A stretch of 64,000 nucleotides of DNA from Synechocystis sp. PCC 7338 (GCF_018282115.1 NZ_CP054306.1:3085488-3149487); one strand, 5' to 3'. Shown: positions 35,725 through 44,832, numbered from the stretch's first letter. The notes: generated by a model from the letters alone, not told the origin. Translations and numbers: made by a program.

Positions 35725-36912
35725 ATGCAAGGCTTAGTCAAGGAAACTGTAACGTTTGATTCCAGCCTAGATATAACTAAATTTGGCCCCACTACTTTAG
35801 TTATTGTTCAACCTACTTCCTACTGCAACTTGGATTGCGATTATTGTTACTTACCCGATCGCCATTTAAAAAACCATCTGCCCTTGGAACTGCTGGAGCC
35901 AATTATGCAGGCAATTTTTGCCAGTCCATTCACTACTAGCAACTTTAGTCTTTGTTGGCATGCAGGGGAACCATTGGCTGCTGGACTAGAATTTTACCGC
36001 CAAGCCTTTGCCCAGATTGAAGCCTACGGCGAAAAATATAATCACCGCCAGTTGTGGTTCGACCACTCTTTTCAAAGTAATGGCATTTTAATCAACCAAG
36101 CTTGGTGTGACCTATTTAAACAATATCCTGTCCATGTGGGCATTAGCCTCGACGGTCCCGCTTTCCTCCACGATAAACACCGTAAAACCAGAACGGGGCG
36201 GGGTAGTCATGCCGCCACCATGCGGGGAATTGAATGGTTACAGAAAAATGATATTTGCCATAGCGTTATTGCCGTTTTAACAGAGGAATCCTTAGATTAT
36301 CCTGATGAAATTTTCCATTTTTTCCGGGATCATAATCTACTGGATGTGGGCTTTAATATGGAAGAAACGGAAGGCATTAATACGGAATCTTCCCTTAATA
36401 AACAGGGGACTTTGCAAAGATATAGACAATTTTTGGAAAGATTTTGGCAATTGACCAGCTCCAGCGAGCCAGAGTTTCTGGTGCGGGAATTTGAATGTTT
36501 ATGTAACCTAATTTACACTGAAGACCGCCTCGATCATACAGATATGAATCGTCCCTTTGCCATTGTCAGCATTGACCACCGGGGCAACTTTTCTACCTTT
36601 GATCCAGAATTGTTAGCCATTAAAACACCCCAGTATGGGGATTTCATTTTTGGTAATGTGTTGACCGATTCCTTTGCTTCCGTTTGTCAAACGGAAAAAT
36701 TTCAGCGCATTTATCAAGATATGATCCAGGGGGTGGAAAAATGTCGCCAAACCTGTGACTATTTCGGTCTATGTGGCGGCGGTGCTGGCAGTAATAAGTT
36801 TTGGGAAAATGGTAGTTTCAACTCCACTGAGACTCTGGCCTGTCGTTTTCGCATTCAACAGGTGGCGGAGGTGGTAATTGGTGCTCTGGAAGAGTCCCTT
36901 GGGTTAACCTAA
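35725..36912 (+). CDS. grrM: GrrM: cyclophane-forming radical SAM/SPASM peptide maturase
   Basis: A 395-residue radical SAM enzyme. The SAM cluster motif CNLDCDYC uses Cys34, Cys38 and Cys41, with the GEP motif (HAGEPLAAG) near 77. The C-terminal SPASM/twitch region has many Cys residues (KCRQTCDYFGLCGGGAGSNKFWENG and ALACRF, about 335-380) for auxiliary clusters. This architecture beside Gly-rich precursors is the GRR system. Characterised relatives (OscB) form three-residue cyclophanes in aromatic-X-Asn/Asp triplets, exactly the repeats in the two precursors upstream. It was formerly annotated as an arylsulfatase-activating homologue. Confidence 0.92.
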   Translation: MQGLVKETVTFDSSLDITKFGPTTLVIVQPTSYCNLDCDYCYLPDRHLKNHLPLELLEPIMQAIFASPFTTSNFSLCWHAGEPLAAGLEFYRQAFAQIEAYGEKYNHRQLWFDHSFQSNGILINQAWCDLFKQYPVHVGISLDGPAFLHDKHRKTRTGRGSHAATMRGIEWLQKNDICHSVIAVLTEESLDYPDEIFHFFRDHNLLDVGFNMEETEGINTESSLNKQGTLQRYRQFLERFWQLTSSSEPEFLVREFECLCNLIYTEDRLDHTDMNRPFAIVSIDHRGNFSTFDPELLAIKTPQYGDFIFGNVLTDSFASVCQTEKFQRIYQDMIQGVEKCRQTCDYFGLCGGGAGSNKFWENGSFNSTETLACRFRIQQVAEVVIGALEESLGLT

Positions 36913-36935
36913 AAATTGGCGAAAACCCGATATTC

Positions 36936-37754
36936 TTAAAGCAAACTATCCATTAAATCTAGAATTTCTCTGCTGGCTGGGCTAAGGGTTGTTGACTCGG
37001 AATTTTCTTGCTTTTGCCGATGGGCGGCCCATAGGTCTCGCAAGGCAATTAACTTGAGGCTATTTTCTGCAAAGGTTTTGGCGATCCCCTGGGCACCGGG
37101 TAAATAGCCAGTGGCGCCTAAATCCATCATGGCGGAACGCCGTAGTTGTAGGTCTGCCCCTCCTAGGGCGGTAATGAGAAGATCCCCATAGTGGTTATCC
37201 CCGGTTAACTGGAATAGGGCCCGGGCGGCGGCGTATTGGACTTTCGGTGAAAAATGCTCCAGAAATGGCTCAATTAAACCAATGGACTCAATGGCACAGA
37301 GAGCCCCTAGGGCTTCAATAATTGCCTCATAGGGTTGAACTAAATGGGGTTTACCCTCCACAAGCTGGGCCGCTTCTAGCCCTCCGGTTAATTTGGCCAT
37401 CAGAGGCTCTATGGCCCTGGTATCTTCCAAACCTTCCAAAGCCTGGGCCGCGGACTCCCGCACGTAATAATCTTCACAATCCAATGCTTTGATCAAGGCC
37501 GGTACCACCTGGCGATCGCCTAATTTTCCCAACGCTTTGGCCGCATTACGTCGCAGGGGATAGCCGCTATCGGGGGAACGGTCACTTTCATCTTCCAAGG
37601 CCACCAACAGAGCAGCAATGGTTTCCGGTTGAGCCGCCCGAAAACGGCCAATCCACCAGGCCGCATAGTAACGGGCACTGGCATCTTCGGTTTGTTGCAA
37701 ATTGGCGATCGCCTGGTCGAGGGTATAGGCGGGGTTAACAGCGGCTTCACTCAT
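36936..37754 (-). CDS. cpcE: phycocyanobilin lyase subunit CpcE (HEAT-repeat)
   Basis: CpcE with CpcF attaches phycocyanobilin to Cys84 of alpha-phycocyanin. The protein is an array of PBS-lyase HEAT repeats (YYAAWWIGRFRAAQPETIAALLVALED, PLRRNAAKALGKLGDRQVVPALIKAL, YYVRESAAQALEGLEDTRAIEPLMAKL, and so on). The length of about 272 residues and the N-terminus MSEAAVNPAYTLDQAIANLQQTEDASARYYAAWW fit CpcE rather than the shorter CpcF or NblB. In Synechocystis cpcE is unlinked from the cpc operon, in line with this setting. Confidence 0.88.
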   Translation of the reverse strand: MSEAAVNPAYTLDQAIANLQQTEDASARYYAAWWIGRFRAAQPETIAALLVALEDESDRSPDSGYPLRRNAAKALGKLGDRQVVPALIKALDCEDYYVRESAAQALEGLEDTRAIEPLMAKLTGGLEAAQLVEGKPHLVQPYEAIIEALGALCAIESIGLIEPFLEHFSPKVQYAAARALFQLTGDNHYGDLLITALGGADLQLRRSAMMDLGATGYLPGAQGIAKTFAENSLKLIALRDLWAAHRQKQENSESTTLSPASREILDLMDSLL

Positions 37755-37807
37755 GGGCAGGGAAAAATCTCGGTCAAAAGGGGACATCAGGGGTGAGGAG
37801 TTAATAG

Positions 37808-38632
37808 TTAATTATCGGCTTCCAACTCCACCGTTGCCGGTAACTCTGGAGCCGGTAAAGGGGGCGCAATGATGGTGTTGGTTAAATTGCCAATGCCCTC
37901 AATTTCCACCTCTACTTTGTCCCCCACTTGTAGGGAACTAATGCCTTCCGGGGTGCCGGTCAAAATCACGTCGCCGGGGTAGAGGGTCATTACCTGGGAA
38001 ATGTAACTCACCAACATGGGGGGAGCGAATACCATATCGCTGATGGCCGTGGCTTGCCGGGGAGTTTCTTCATCATTGACAATGGTTTCCAGATGGGCTT
38101 CCGGGTCGATGTGGCGCACCACCCAAGGCCCCAGGGGACAAAAACCGTCAAAGCCTTTTGCTCTCGTCCATTGGGAGTCCTGCCGTTGTAAATCCCTGGC
38201 TGTAATATCGTTGGCAATGGTGTAGCCCCAAATGGCACTAGCCGCCTCTTCTTCGCTAATATTTTTCACCTGTTTGCCAATAATGACTGCCAATTCCCCT
38301 TCGTAGTCCACCCGTTGGGATTGGGGAGGGTACACAATTTCCTCTTGGTCAGCGACGATCGCCGAAGGAGGCTTGAAAAACAAGAGGGGTTCCGTCGGCA
38401 CATCGTTACCTAATTCCGCCGCATGGGCCCGGTAATTGCGCCCCACTGCCACAATTTTAGAGGGCTCACAGGGGGCCAGTAAGCGATAATCCCCTTCACT
38501 GACGGCAATGCTTAGGGCTTGACCCCCCAACCAAGGTGCTGCACTTAACAAAATCACACTGTGATCCAATTGGAACAAACCATAATGGACGGTGCCAGAG
38601 TCGGCCTGGATACGAACGTAGCGTTGGACCAT
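37808..38632 (-). CDS. fumarylacetoacetate hydrolase family protein
   Basis: An FAH-superfamily protein of about 274 residues. It has the metal-binding EGELAVIIGKQVKNISEEEA and the catalytic-domain motifs GYTIANDITARDLQ, RAKGFDGFCPLGPW and PGDVILTGTPEG. Relatives include 2-hydroxyhepta-2,4-diene-1,7-dioate isomerases, acylpyruvases and oxaloacetate tautomerases. Which substrate applies cannot be read from the sequence. In bacteria lacking aromatic degradation a clean-up or oxaloacetate role is likely. The ATG at 38632 (MVQRYVRI) gives the usual N-terminus. It ends 53 bases upstream of cpcE on the same strand. Confidence 0.9.
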   Translation of the reverse strand: MVQRYVRIQADSGTVHYGLFQLDHSVILLSAAPWLGGQALSIAVSEGDYRLLAPCEPSKIVAVGRNYRAHAAELGNDVPTEPLLFFKPPSAIVADQEEIVYPPQSQRVDYEGELAVIIGKQVKNISEEEAASAIWGYTIANDITARDLQRQDSQWTRAKGFDGFCPLGPWVVRHIDPEAHLETIVNDEETPRQATAISDMVFAPPMLVSYISQVMTLYPGDVILTGTPEGISSLQVGDKVEVEIEGIGNLTNTIIAPPLPAPELPATVELEADN

Positions 38633-38937
38633 AGTGGTGCTAAAGAAAGTAATCAGGGGGACAGTCAATGCTCAACTTTTGTCTGAAGTCAAAGCTGGAG
38701 CAGGATGTAAGTCCATGGATAGGCTAGTGGTCAGGGTTTAACTGTGGCATTGACCCCTAGCTCCCCGGCCACCCTAACGAGTATGATAAAAGATCCTTGC
38801 TTTTACTCAAACTTTGGTGTCAGCTAGCCATGGGTTTAGTGGTGGTGACAGTTCCTCCAGTGGGGACTGGCCAGCCCAGACCGTGGTGGTCGCTGCCCCA
38901 CGCCTGAGTTTAAGCCCTAAAGTCCATAAGGAGTCAT
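38633..38937 (+). promoter_or_regulatory. rpsF upstream region with a structured leader
   Basis: This 305-base gap holds no gene. A promoter-like TATGAT lies near 38782. Just before rpsF there is a nested structure: an outer stem GTGGGG (38860-38865) with CCCCAC (38896-38901), an inner CTGGCCAG palindrome (38867-38874), and a hairpin GACC-GTGGT-GGTC (38879-38891). Many bacteria regulate rpsF through an S6:S18-binding leader with a CCG-containing loop. Whether this is one is inference. An AAGGAG ribosome-binding site precedes the start codon. Confidence 0.45.
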
Positions 38938-39279
38938 GTGCTTGTGAATAGTTACGAACTGATGGTAATTCTCCGTCCCGACCTCAATGAAGAACGGGTC
39001 AGCCAAGAAGTTACCAAATACCAAGAATTTTTGACCAACAATGCCGCTGAAGAAGTTTCGGTGAAAGTCTGGGGCAAACGCCGCCTCGCCTACCAAATCC
39101 GTCGCTTTAACGATGGCATTTATGTTTTGTTTAACTTCAACGGTGACGGCCAGCAGATTGCTTTAATTGAGCGGGATATGCGCCTTAACGATAATGTGAT
39201 GCGCTTTTTGAGCATTAAGCTCACTCCGGAAAAACTAGAAAAAGAGAAAAAAGCTAAAGCTGTGCCCGTAGAAGCCTAA
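38938..39279 (+). CDS. rpsF: 30S ribosomal protein S6
   Basis: The 113-residue S6 binds 16S rRNA together with S18 in the platform of the small subunit. The sequence [53 protein letters not shown] and [18 protein letters not shown] is unmistakable. It ends in a Lys/Glu-rich tail. Translation starts at a GTG, either 38938 or 38944, after AAGGAG. No rpsR or ssb gene is adjacent, unlike the usual bacterial rpsF operon. Confidence 0.97.
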   Translation: MLVNSYELMVILRPDLNEERVSQEVTKYQEFLTNNAAEEVSVKVWGKRRLAYQIRRFNDGIYVLFNFNGDGQQIALIERDMRLNDNVMRFLSIKLTPEKLEKEKKAKAVPVEA

Positions 39280-39312
39280 CTCTTCAGTTCTGGGTTCCCC
39301 CTGGCTTTATAT

Positions 39313-39780
39313 TTACCCCATTACCAAGGGGCGGATCTTGGCTAGGGCTTCTGCTTGGGCCATGGCGGTCAGGGGGGACAACCTTTCCCCATAGTCAAAG
39401 GTAAAGGCCGGAATCAATATCCACCAAGCCTGCACCTCAACGCCGTAGAGAATTTTAGCCAGGGCAATCAACTCCAACGGACTGCCCCGGTGTCCCAATT
39501 CCCCAGATAGTTGCTCCGGCGGCGGTAAATATAACGGTTGGCATTGCACCGATGGGGAACTTTGGTCTTGGCACCATTGGGCGTCGATGAAAATTACCCG
39601 ATCCACAGTGGCGATTGCCTCGGCCAATTCCGGCGTGAGTTGGTGGGTGGAAATAACCTGACAATGAGGCCAGTTTTGCTGATCAATTTCTTCGGCTAGA
39701 TAGCGCCCCACGCCATCGTCCCCCCGCAGGGTGTTACCGTAACCGATCACCAAAGTGGACCTGGGGGATGTAGCTGTCAT
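39313..39780 (-). CDS. hoxW: HoxW, maturation protease of the bidirectional NiFe hydrogenase
   Basis: HoxW clips the C-terminal extension of the HoxH large subunit after nickel insertion. The 155-residue protein has the hydrogenase-maturation-protease start VIGYGNTLRGDDGVGRYLAEEI with the metal-binding Asp, and the central Asp of VIFIDAQW. The later LGHRGSPLELIALAKILYG replaces the HyaD/HybD consensus His region. It converges on rpsF with a 33-base gap. The hox structural operon is elsewhere, as in Synechocystis. Confidence 0.9.
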   Translation of the reverse strand: MTATSPRSTLVIGYGNTLRGDDGVGRYLAEEIDQQNWPHCQVISTHQLTPELAEAIATVDRVIFIDAQWCQDQSSPSVQCQPLYLPPPEQLSGELGHRGSPLELIALAKILYGVEVQAWWILIPAFTFDYGERLSPLTAMAQAEALAKIRPLVMG

Positions 39781-39967
39781 ACCGTTGCCATCAATGTCCT
39801 GGGAAGGGCGGGGAAGACTAGAAAAGACCTAGGGTAGGTTTGCGAAGCTTGCTCAGTCCTCAGGTTTGGAGGGAAAATAGCTCAAAATTTCCCATTATAT
39901 TGAGAAAATAGGTTTAAACTCCACTAACAAACTCCTAGCATAGGGAGCAATGGGGTCAGGATAGAAT

Positions 39968-40297
39968 TTGATTATCAGTCTCAGCAACCGGATTACTGTC
40001 GTGATTAGCAACGCCGCCACCAGCACCCCCGATCGCCTAACTAGCACAGTCCGCAAAACCTATCCCAACTTTAAGGTAATTGTCCTCAACGACGATTTCA
40101 ACACTTTCCAGCACGTGTCTGATTGTTTGATCAAATATATTCCCGGCATGACTGGCGATCGGGCTTGGGAATTGACCAATCAAGTACACTTCGATGGTTT
40201 AGCTGTGGTGTGGGTGGGACCCCAGGAACAGGCGGAACTGTACCATCAACAATTACGACGGGAAGGTTTGACCATGGCTCCCCTAGAAAAAGCCTGA
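39968..40297 (+). CDS. clpS: ClpS, adaptor of the Clp protease
   Basis: ClpS delivers N-degron substrates to ClpC/ClpP. The conserved core is KVIVLNDDFNTFQHVSDCLIKYIPGMTGDRAWELTNQVHFDGLAVVWVGPQEQAELYHQQLRREGL, including the DDF and the substrate-pocket Asp-Asp. A TTG at 39968, six bases after AGGA, is my start. A GTG at 40001 also fits. The 109 residues are normal for cyanobacterial ClpS. Confidence 0.94.
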   Translation: MIISLSNRITVVISNAATSTPDRLTSTVRKTYPNFKVIVLNDDFNTFQHVSDCLIKYIPGMTGDRAWELTNQVHFDGLAVVWVGPQEQAELYHQQLRREGLTMAPLEKA

Positions 40298-40595
40298 AGG
40301 CCTACCGGGAAACTAGGTTTGGACAGGTAGATCTACAAAAGTTCCTTCCAGTCCATCAAAGGTTGGGCGAGAAGTTTTTAACCACGACTATGCAAACAAC
40401 TTCTCAACTCGACTTTGTCCAAATTCCCTAAAGCTCAAACGAGAGAGTGAGGTTTCTAGATGCATTGCTTTAGGACTTTCTCAACATTGCTGTCAAACAG
40501 CGACGTTTTAAAAGTCATAAACATTACCCTGAGAGGCTTTTGGGATAATCGCTAAAGTTTTTTTAAATGGATAAAGTAGAGCTCAAATCAAGGGT

Positions 40596-41234
40596 TTATG
40601 CCCCACCAAACTGCACTTTGAGCCAATCTTTGAGAATGTCAATGATGGTGATGCCGCCATTGAAGAAAACATAAATCACGGATACCATTAATACCCCAAT
40701 CAGAACAGAAAAGATCATTCCGGCTCCAGTGATTAAACCGTCGTCCTCCTGCAGGCCAAAACCAGTAATAAAAATGCTCATAGCTGGCAGGGTATTGGTA
40801 CCCGGAATGGGAATCATCATGGAAATGGCCATGGAGCCAATGGTAATGCCCATGAGCACTCGACCCACTCGACTTTGGCAAACAAAGGGTAAACGGGGAT
40901 GGGCGATCGCCTCTAATCTTTTTAACCAGGGCACACCGGCTTTGACGATCCCTTGGGCTTTGCTGGTTTTAATGGTTTTACTTTGCCAGGACAGGGGTAA
41001 CCATAACTGCTGACGGCCGGCTATGAGTTGGATTGCCACCAGAAAAATTAGTACCCCAAAGGGGGTGGAATAACCGGGAGCGGGAATTGGTAAAGCGGAA
41101 GGTAGGGAAAGAATAACCAAGACAATGCCAAAAATTTTCTCCTTGGCGATCGCCAAAACCTGGGCCAGGTTAACCGTTGGGCCACGGTCTTCCTTAAAAA
41201 AGTAATCCTGCAATTCCTGGGACAAACGGGCCAT
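40596..41234 (-). CDS. exoD: ExoD family membrane protein
   Basis: A 212-residue ExoD homologue. The N-terminus (MARLSQELQDYFF) is followed by GIVLVILSLPSALPIPAPGYSTPFGVLIFLVAIQLIAGRQQLWLP, then paired hydrophobic segments (GITIGSMAISMMIPIPGTNTLPAM; IFSVLIGVLMVSVIYVFFNGG). The rhizobial founder affects exopolysaccharide synthesis and alkali tolerance. The molecular activity is unknown. It lies 41 bases downstream of ddl on the same strand. Confidence 0.88.
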   Translation of the reverse strand: MARLSQELQDYFFKEDRGPTVNLAQVLAIAKEKIFGIVLVILSLPSALPIPAPGYSTPFGVLIFLVAIQLIAGRQQLWLPLSWQSKTIKTSKAQGIVKAGVPWLKRLEAIAHPRLPFVCQSRVGRVLMGITIGSMAISMMIPIPGTNTLPAMSIFITGFGLQEDDGLITGAGMIFSVLIGVLMVSVIYVFFNGGITIIDILKDWLKVQFGGA

Positions 41235-41275
41235 ATTGATTGTTAATAAAGCTTGGGAGTTAAAAATTCCGTTTT

Positions 41276-42337
41276 TTACTGACTAGGCTGGCCATGGTAT
41301 GCCACCGCCAACTGCAATAATCGATCCACTAAGCTAGGAAATTCTACCCCAGAAGCTCGCCATAGTTCGGGATACATACTAAAAGCGGTAAAACCGGGCA
41401 GGGTATTAATTTCGTTGATTACAATGTGCCCTGTGGCCGGTTGATAAAAAAAGTCCAACCTTCCCAAACCGGCGGCGTCAATGGCTTTAAAGGCCTGGAT
41501 GGCCATGGTCTGAATTTTACTCACTACCTCTGCGGGCAAATCGGCGGGAATATGCATTTGGGAGCGGCCATCGGTATATTTGGTTTCGTAGTCGTAAAAG
41601 TCGCTGTCATAGGTGATTTCCCCCACCACGGAAGCTTGGGGATTGTCATTACCCAACACCGCACATTCCACTTCCCGGATATCCATTAAACCTGCTTCCA
41701 CAATGATGCGGCGATCGTAACTGGCGGCGTTATCCAAGGCCACCTCCAATTCGCTCCGATTGCGTACTTTGGCAATGCCGACGGAGGAACCCAAATTAGC
41801 TGGCTTAACAAAACAGGGATAGCCCACCTGGGCTTCGATTTTGTCGCATAGGGCCGGAAAGACACAGGGATTAGACCAAATTTCTCCCCGCTCTACTCCC
41901 ATGTAATTAACCTGGGGCAACCCCGCCTGCTCAAAGACCATTTTCATAGCTAGCTTATCCATGCCCACACAGGAACCCAACACCCCACTACCCACATAGG
42001 GCACTTGCATCAAACTAAATAGACCCTGCACAGTGCCATCTTCGCCGTTGGGGCCGTGCAAAATTGGGAACCACACTTCCATTTGGGCCGCTTCGGGGGG
42101 AAACTGCCACCGTTGTTCGGATGTAACGGGCTGTCCCCCTGAGGAGATTCCTTGGTCCAAGACCTGTTGAGAGACTTCTGGCTCCAGCCAAACACCATTT
42201 TTTTGAATGTAAAAAAGGGTTACTTGGTATTTTGTTTGGTTATCACCGCTGGCCAGGGCTTTGGCGATCGCCTGGGCGGATTTGATCGAGACTTCATGCT
42301 CCCCAGAACACCCACCAAATAACAGCCCCACACGCAT
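41276..42337 (-). CDS. ddl: D-alanine--D-alanine ligase
   Basis: An ATP-grasp ligase making the D-Ala-D-Ala dipeptide for peptidoglycan. The 353-residue protein has the N-terminal [24 protein letters not shown], the mid-domain [18 protein letters not shown], and the metal- and substrate-binding [34 protein letters not shown]. The insertion [22 protein letters not shown] is the omega-loop region. It is probably co-transcribed with exoD downstream. Confidence 0.97.
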   Translation of the reverse strand: MRVGLLFGGCSGEHEVSIKSAQAIAKALASGDNQTKYQVTLFYIQKNGVWLEPEVSQQVLDQGISSGGQPVTSEQRWQFPPEAAQMEVWFPILHGPNGEDGTVQGLFSLMQVPYVGSGVLGSCVGMDKLAMKMVFEQAGLPQVNYMGVERGEIWSNPCVFPALCDKIEAQVGYPCFVKPANLGSSVGIAKVRNRSELEVALDNAASYDRRIIVEAGLMDIREVECAVLGNDNPQASVVGEITYDSDFYDYETKYTDGRSQMHIPADLPAEVVSKIQTMAIQAFKAIDAAGLGRLDFFYQPATGHIVINEINTLPGFTAFSMYPELWRASGVEFPSLVDRLLQLAVAYHGQPSQ

Positions 42338-42467
42338 GGCAATCCCCTGAAAACTTAAGCTTAGATTGGTTTATTCCGCATAGCCTATCACAAAAGTCTA
42401 AGCTGTCAGTGACGGAAAAAATTCCCCCTTTTGTGCTTAATTAAACTGGCGCTCTCCTTTGTGGTCC

Positions 42468-43448
42468 ATGCCTATGCCCCCTTTGCCCCCCGCCGTTGGC
42501 CTCATCTGCAAACGTTTGGCGATCGCCGTTATCACTCTGCTGGGCATTAGTTTAGTAATTTTCAGTTTGCTAGCCCTTGCTCCGGGCAATCCGTTAGGGG
42601 AATTAGCCACCAATCCTTCTATTTCCCAGGAGGTGCGGGACAACTTACGCCGTAGTTTGGGTTTAGACCAACCGTTGCCCATCCGTTATTTAAAATGGCT
42701 CTGGAGTCTTTTGCAGGGGGATTTGGGCTATTCCTTCACCAGCCGTAGTCCCGTCATGGAGTTAATTGGCCAACGACTCCCCACTACCCTCTGGTTAATG
42801 GGCACTGCCTACCTGATCAGCTTGGCGATCGCCATTCCTTTGGGAGTAACGGCGGCAATTTATCGGGGGCGCTGGTGGGAACCCCTGATCAGCGGTATTA
42901 GTTTGATGGGCTTTTCCCTACCCACTTTTTTGACGGGGCTATTATTTATCCTCATTTTTAGTGTGCAACTGGGGTGGCTTCCCTTCATCTACGACAGTAC
43001 CCTGGCAGTGAATAGCATGGCCAGCTTGGGGGAACAAATCCGTCAGTTGTTGATGCCGGTGGCAGTGTTAGTTTTTTATCAGTCGGCGGTAATTCTCCGG
43101 TTTGTGCGCTCCGCCGTGTTGGAAGAATTACCCCAAAACTACATTCGCACCGCCTACGCCAAGGGGTTAGGTACCTGGGGAATGCTCAAAAATCACCTTT
43201 TGAAAAACGCGTCTTTACCCCTGATCACCCTCATTGCCTTGGATGTTCCCACCATTTTTACCGGAGCCCTAGTAACGGAGCAGGTTTTCCGAGTACCCGG
43301 CATTGGGGCGTTGCTCATCGAATCCATTTACCGCAGTGACACCCCAGTGGTGATGGCAGTAACCTTTCTGTATGCGGTTTTGATTGTCTTTTTCAGTAGC
43401 CTGGCGGATTTAATTTACCAATTGGTGGATCCCCGCATTCGTTGGTGA
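42468..43448 (+). CDS. DppB/OppB-type peptide ABC transporter permease
   Basis: A permease of about 326 residues. Its N-terminal helix LAIAVITLLGISLVIFSLLALAPGNPL is followed by about five more membrane helices and the ABC-interacting EAA loop (LPQNYIRTAYAKGLGTWGMLKNHLLKNASLPLITLIALD). The family (dipeptide/oligopeptide/nickel permeases) normally has a DppC partner and ATPases next door. None are here, so the transporter is scattered. The ATG at 42468 is preferred over the TTG at 42459. Confidence 0.9.
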   Translation: MPMPPLPPAVGLICKRLAIAVITLLGISLVIFSLLALAPGNPLGELATNPSISQEVRDNLRRSLGLDQPLPIRYLKWLWSLLQGDLGYSFTSRSPVMELIGQRLPTTLWLMGTAYLISLAIAIPLGVTAAIYRGRWWEPLISGISLMGFSLPTFLTGLLFILIFSVQLGWLPFIYDSTLAVNSMASLGEQIRQLLMPVAVLVFYQSAVILRFVRSAVLEELPQNYIRTAYAKGLGTWGMLKNHLLKNASLPLITLIALDVPTIFTGALVTEQVFRVPGIGALLIESIYRSDTPVVMAVTFLYAVLIVFFSSLADLIYQLVDPRIRW

Positions 43449-43526
43449 TGGGGGAATGTCACCATTGTTAGCCCGACGGAAAAGGGCTATAAATCAAAGG
43501 TGAACCCTTAAATTTCCTTAACCACC

Positions 43527-43703
43527 ATGCTGGATAAAACCACGTTGCAAGAAAGCATCCTGACCATCAAACAGAAGCGCAAATTCCTCGAAGACCTGGC
43601 GGAACAACCTAACTTGGGCATTCTTTCCCTGGACGTGTCCCAAGCTCTGGCGGAATTAGACGACTTGATCGAAGAGTTTGAAAACACCTTTCCCGACGCC
43701 TAG
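43527..43703 (+). CDS. small acidic 58-residue helical protein
   Basis: ATG at 43527 to TAG at 43701. The protein is short and amphipathic, with two predicted helices (LQESILTIKQKRKFLEDLAE and SLDVSQALAELDDLIEEFEN). It has a normal codon pattern for this genome and sits between genes on the same strand. I do not recognise a named family. Two-helix acidic proteins of this size are often partners of a larger protein. The ribosome-binding site is weak. Confidence 0.7.
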   Translation: MLDKTTLQESILTIKQKRKFLEDLAEQPNLGILSLDVSQALAELDDLIEEFENTFPDA

Positions 43704-43745
43704 GCTGACCTTTTTTCACAGTTATCAAACAGTTAACCTCATAGT

Positions 43746-44018
43746 ATGCGTATTTTTGCTCCCCATCCCCTGTGGCAAACCCTTGTGTTCACGGCGGGCA
43801 TTATGTTGGCGGCAGGCATGGGCTTTGGCATGGCTCTACGGTCGGCGGCCCCCGGGGTAGTGGCAGATCCTACGGTGCCGACAGAACCCCAGGACAGCGG
43901 TGGAATTTTCCGGTCTGAGCAAAGTTTCCCTCCCCAACCGGACTGGAATTTAGATTCCCAGGGGGAGGATGAGAATCATGGTGGGGCACGTTATAATTCT
44001 TTACAAATGCAACCATAG
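43746..44018 (+). CDS. small membrane-anchored hypothetical protein
   Basis: A 90-residue protein. One membrane segment (LVFTAGIMLAAGMGFGMAL, about 13-31) is followed by a Pro/Glu/Asp-rich, disordered-looking tail (VPTEPQDSGG, DSQGEDENHGG). No motif is recognised. It starts 43 bases after the 58-residue gene and ends 10 bases before the next, so the three small genes look like one transcript. Confidence 0.65.
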   Translation: MRIFAPHPLWQTLVFTAGIMLAAGMGFGMALRSAAPGVVADPTVPTEPQDSGGIFRSEQSFPPQPDWNLDSQGEDENHGGARYNSLQMQP

Positions 44019-44027
44019 AAAAAGTCC

Positions 44028-44345
44028 ATGCAAAACCAAGTCCTCCAGGCCTTTTTTCTCGGCCGTGCCTTTGCCGAAGTCCTCAGCGAAAAGGTAGAAG
44101 ACGGCGTCACCAATGCCCTGAGCGAGTTGGGCAAGTTCGATGCGGAACAACGGGAAAACCTCCGACAGTTCATTGCCGAAGTACAATCCCGCGCGGCCAA
44201 TGATGTCACCCAGGAAGGGGCGGCGATCGCCACGGTGGATGGACCCGTAACCGCCGACGAGTTGCAAGAAACATTGGATAAACTGCGGGCGGAAATTGCC
44301 AGCTTGAAATCTGAGTTGAAAACCTACCGGGATAACCAAGGTTAA
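44028..44345 (+). CDS. conserved cyanobacterial hypothetical protein with coiled-coil end
   Basis: A 105-residue soluble protein. The N-terminus, [46 protein letters not shown], is an all-helical segment I have seen conserved across cyanobacteria (probably the DUF6825 family). The C-terminus is a coiled coil ([26 protein letters not shown]). Function is unknown. It ends 10 bases before the PIN-toxin remnant. Confidence 0.75.
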   Translation: MQNQVLQAFFLGRAFAEVLSEKVEDGVTNALSELGKFDAEQRENLRQFIAEVQSRAANDVTQEGAAIATVDGPVTADELQETLDKLRAEIASLKSELKTYRDNQG

Positions 44346-44355
44346 CCGCACTTTC

Positions 44356-44830
44356 ATGGCTGAAACTGTTTACCTAGAAACCAATATTTTTGGCTATCTC
44401 ACCGCTAGATCCAGTCAGAATTTGATTTTGGTGGCCAACGTAGAGGTGGCTAGGGAGTGGTGGCAGTTACAAAAAAATAATTTTCAACTCTATGTCTCTC
44501 AAGTTGTTCTAGATGAGGTTTCCCGGGGTGAATCTAATTATCGCTTCCCAACGTGTGCAATTGGTGCAAAGTATTTCTGCCTTGTCCGTTACGAGGAACT
44601 CTATTAGTTTGGGAAAGCAATTTTTGGCCAAGACTAATCTGCCCCAAAAAGCTGAGTTAGATACTCTTCACATTGCTATTGCAACCGTCCATGGCTTGGA
44701 TTACCTATTAACATGGAATTGTAAGCATATTGCCAATGCTCAAATTCAAAAAAAGTTGGCACAAGTAGCTAATGACTTTGGATTCAAATTACCGATACTG
44801 TGCACACCCTATGAACTTTCAGGAGATTAG
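44356..44830 (+). pseudogene. PIN-domain (VapC-like) toxin gene with a frameshift
   Basis: The ATG at 44356 starts a PIN-domain toxin (ETVYLETNIFGYLTAR, with the first catalytic Asp replaced by Glu, as is usual in this subfamily), running to QVVLDEVSRGES. Near 44530-44545 the frame shifts by +1. The rest follows in the next frame (IASQRVQLVQSISALSVT, then AELDTLHIAIATVHGLDYLLTWNCKHIANAQ and CTPYELSGD) to a stop at 44828-44830. One inserted base, or two lost, would explain it. The two halves together make the usual protein of about 157 residues. The antitoxin gene starts 2 bases later and is intact. Confidence 0.8.
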
Positions 44831-44832
44831 TC

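Noticed and set aside
40123-40431. A 102-codon frame overlapping clpS and running past it
   Set aside because: The clpS frame is certain and this one has no family features; the tail lies in ordinary intergenic DNA.
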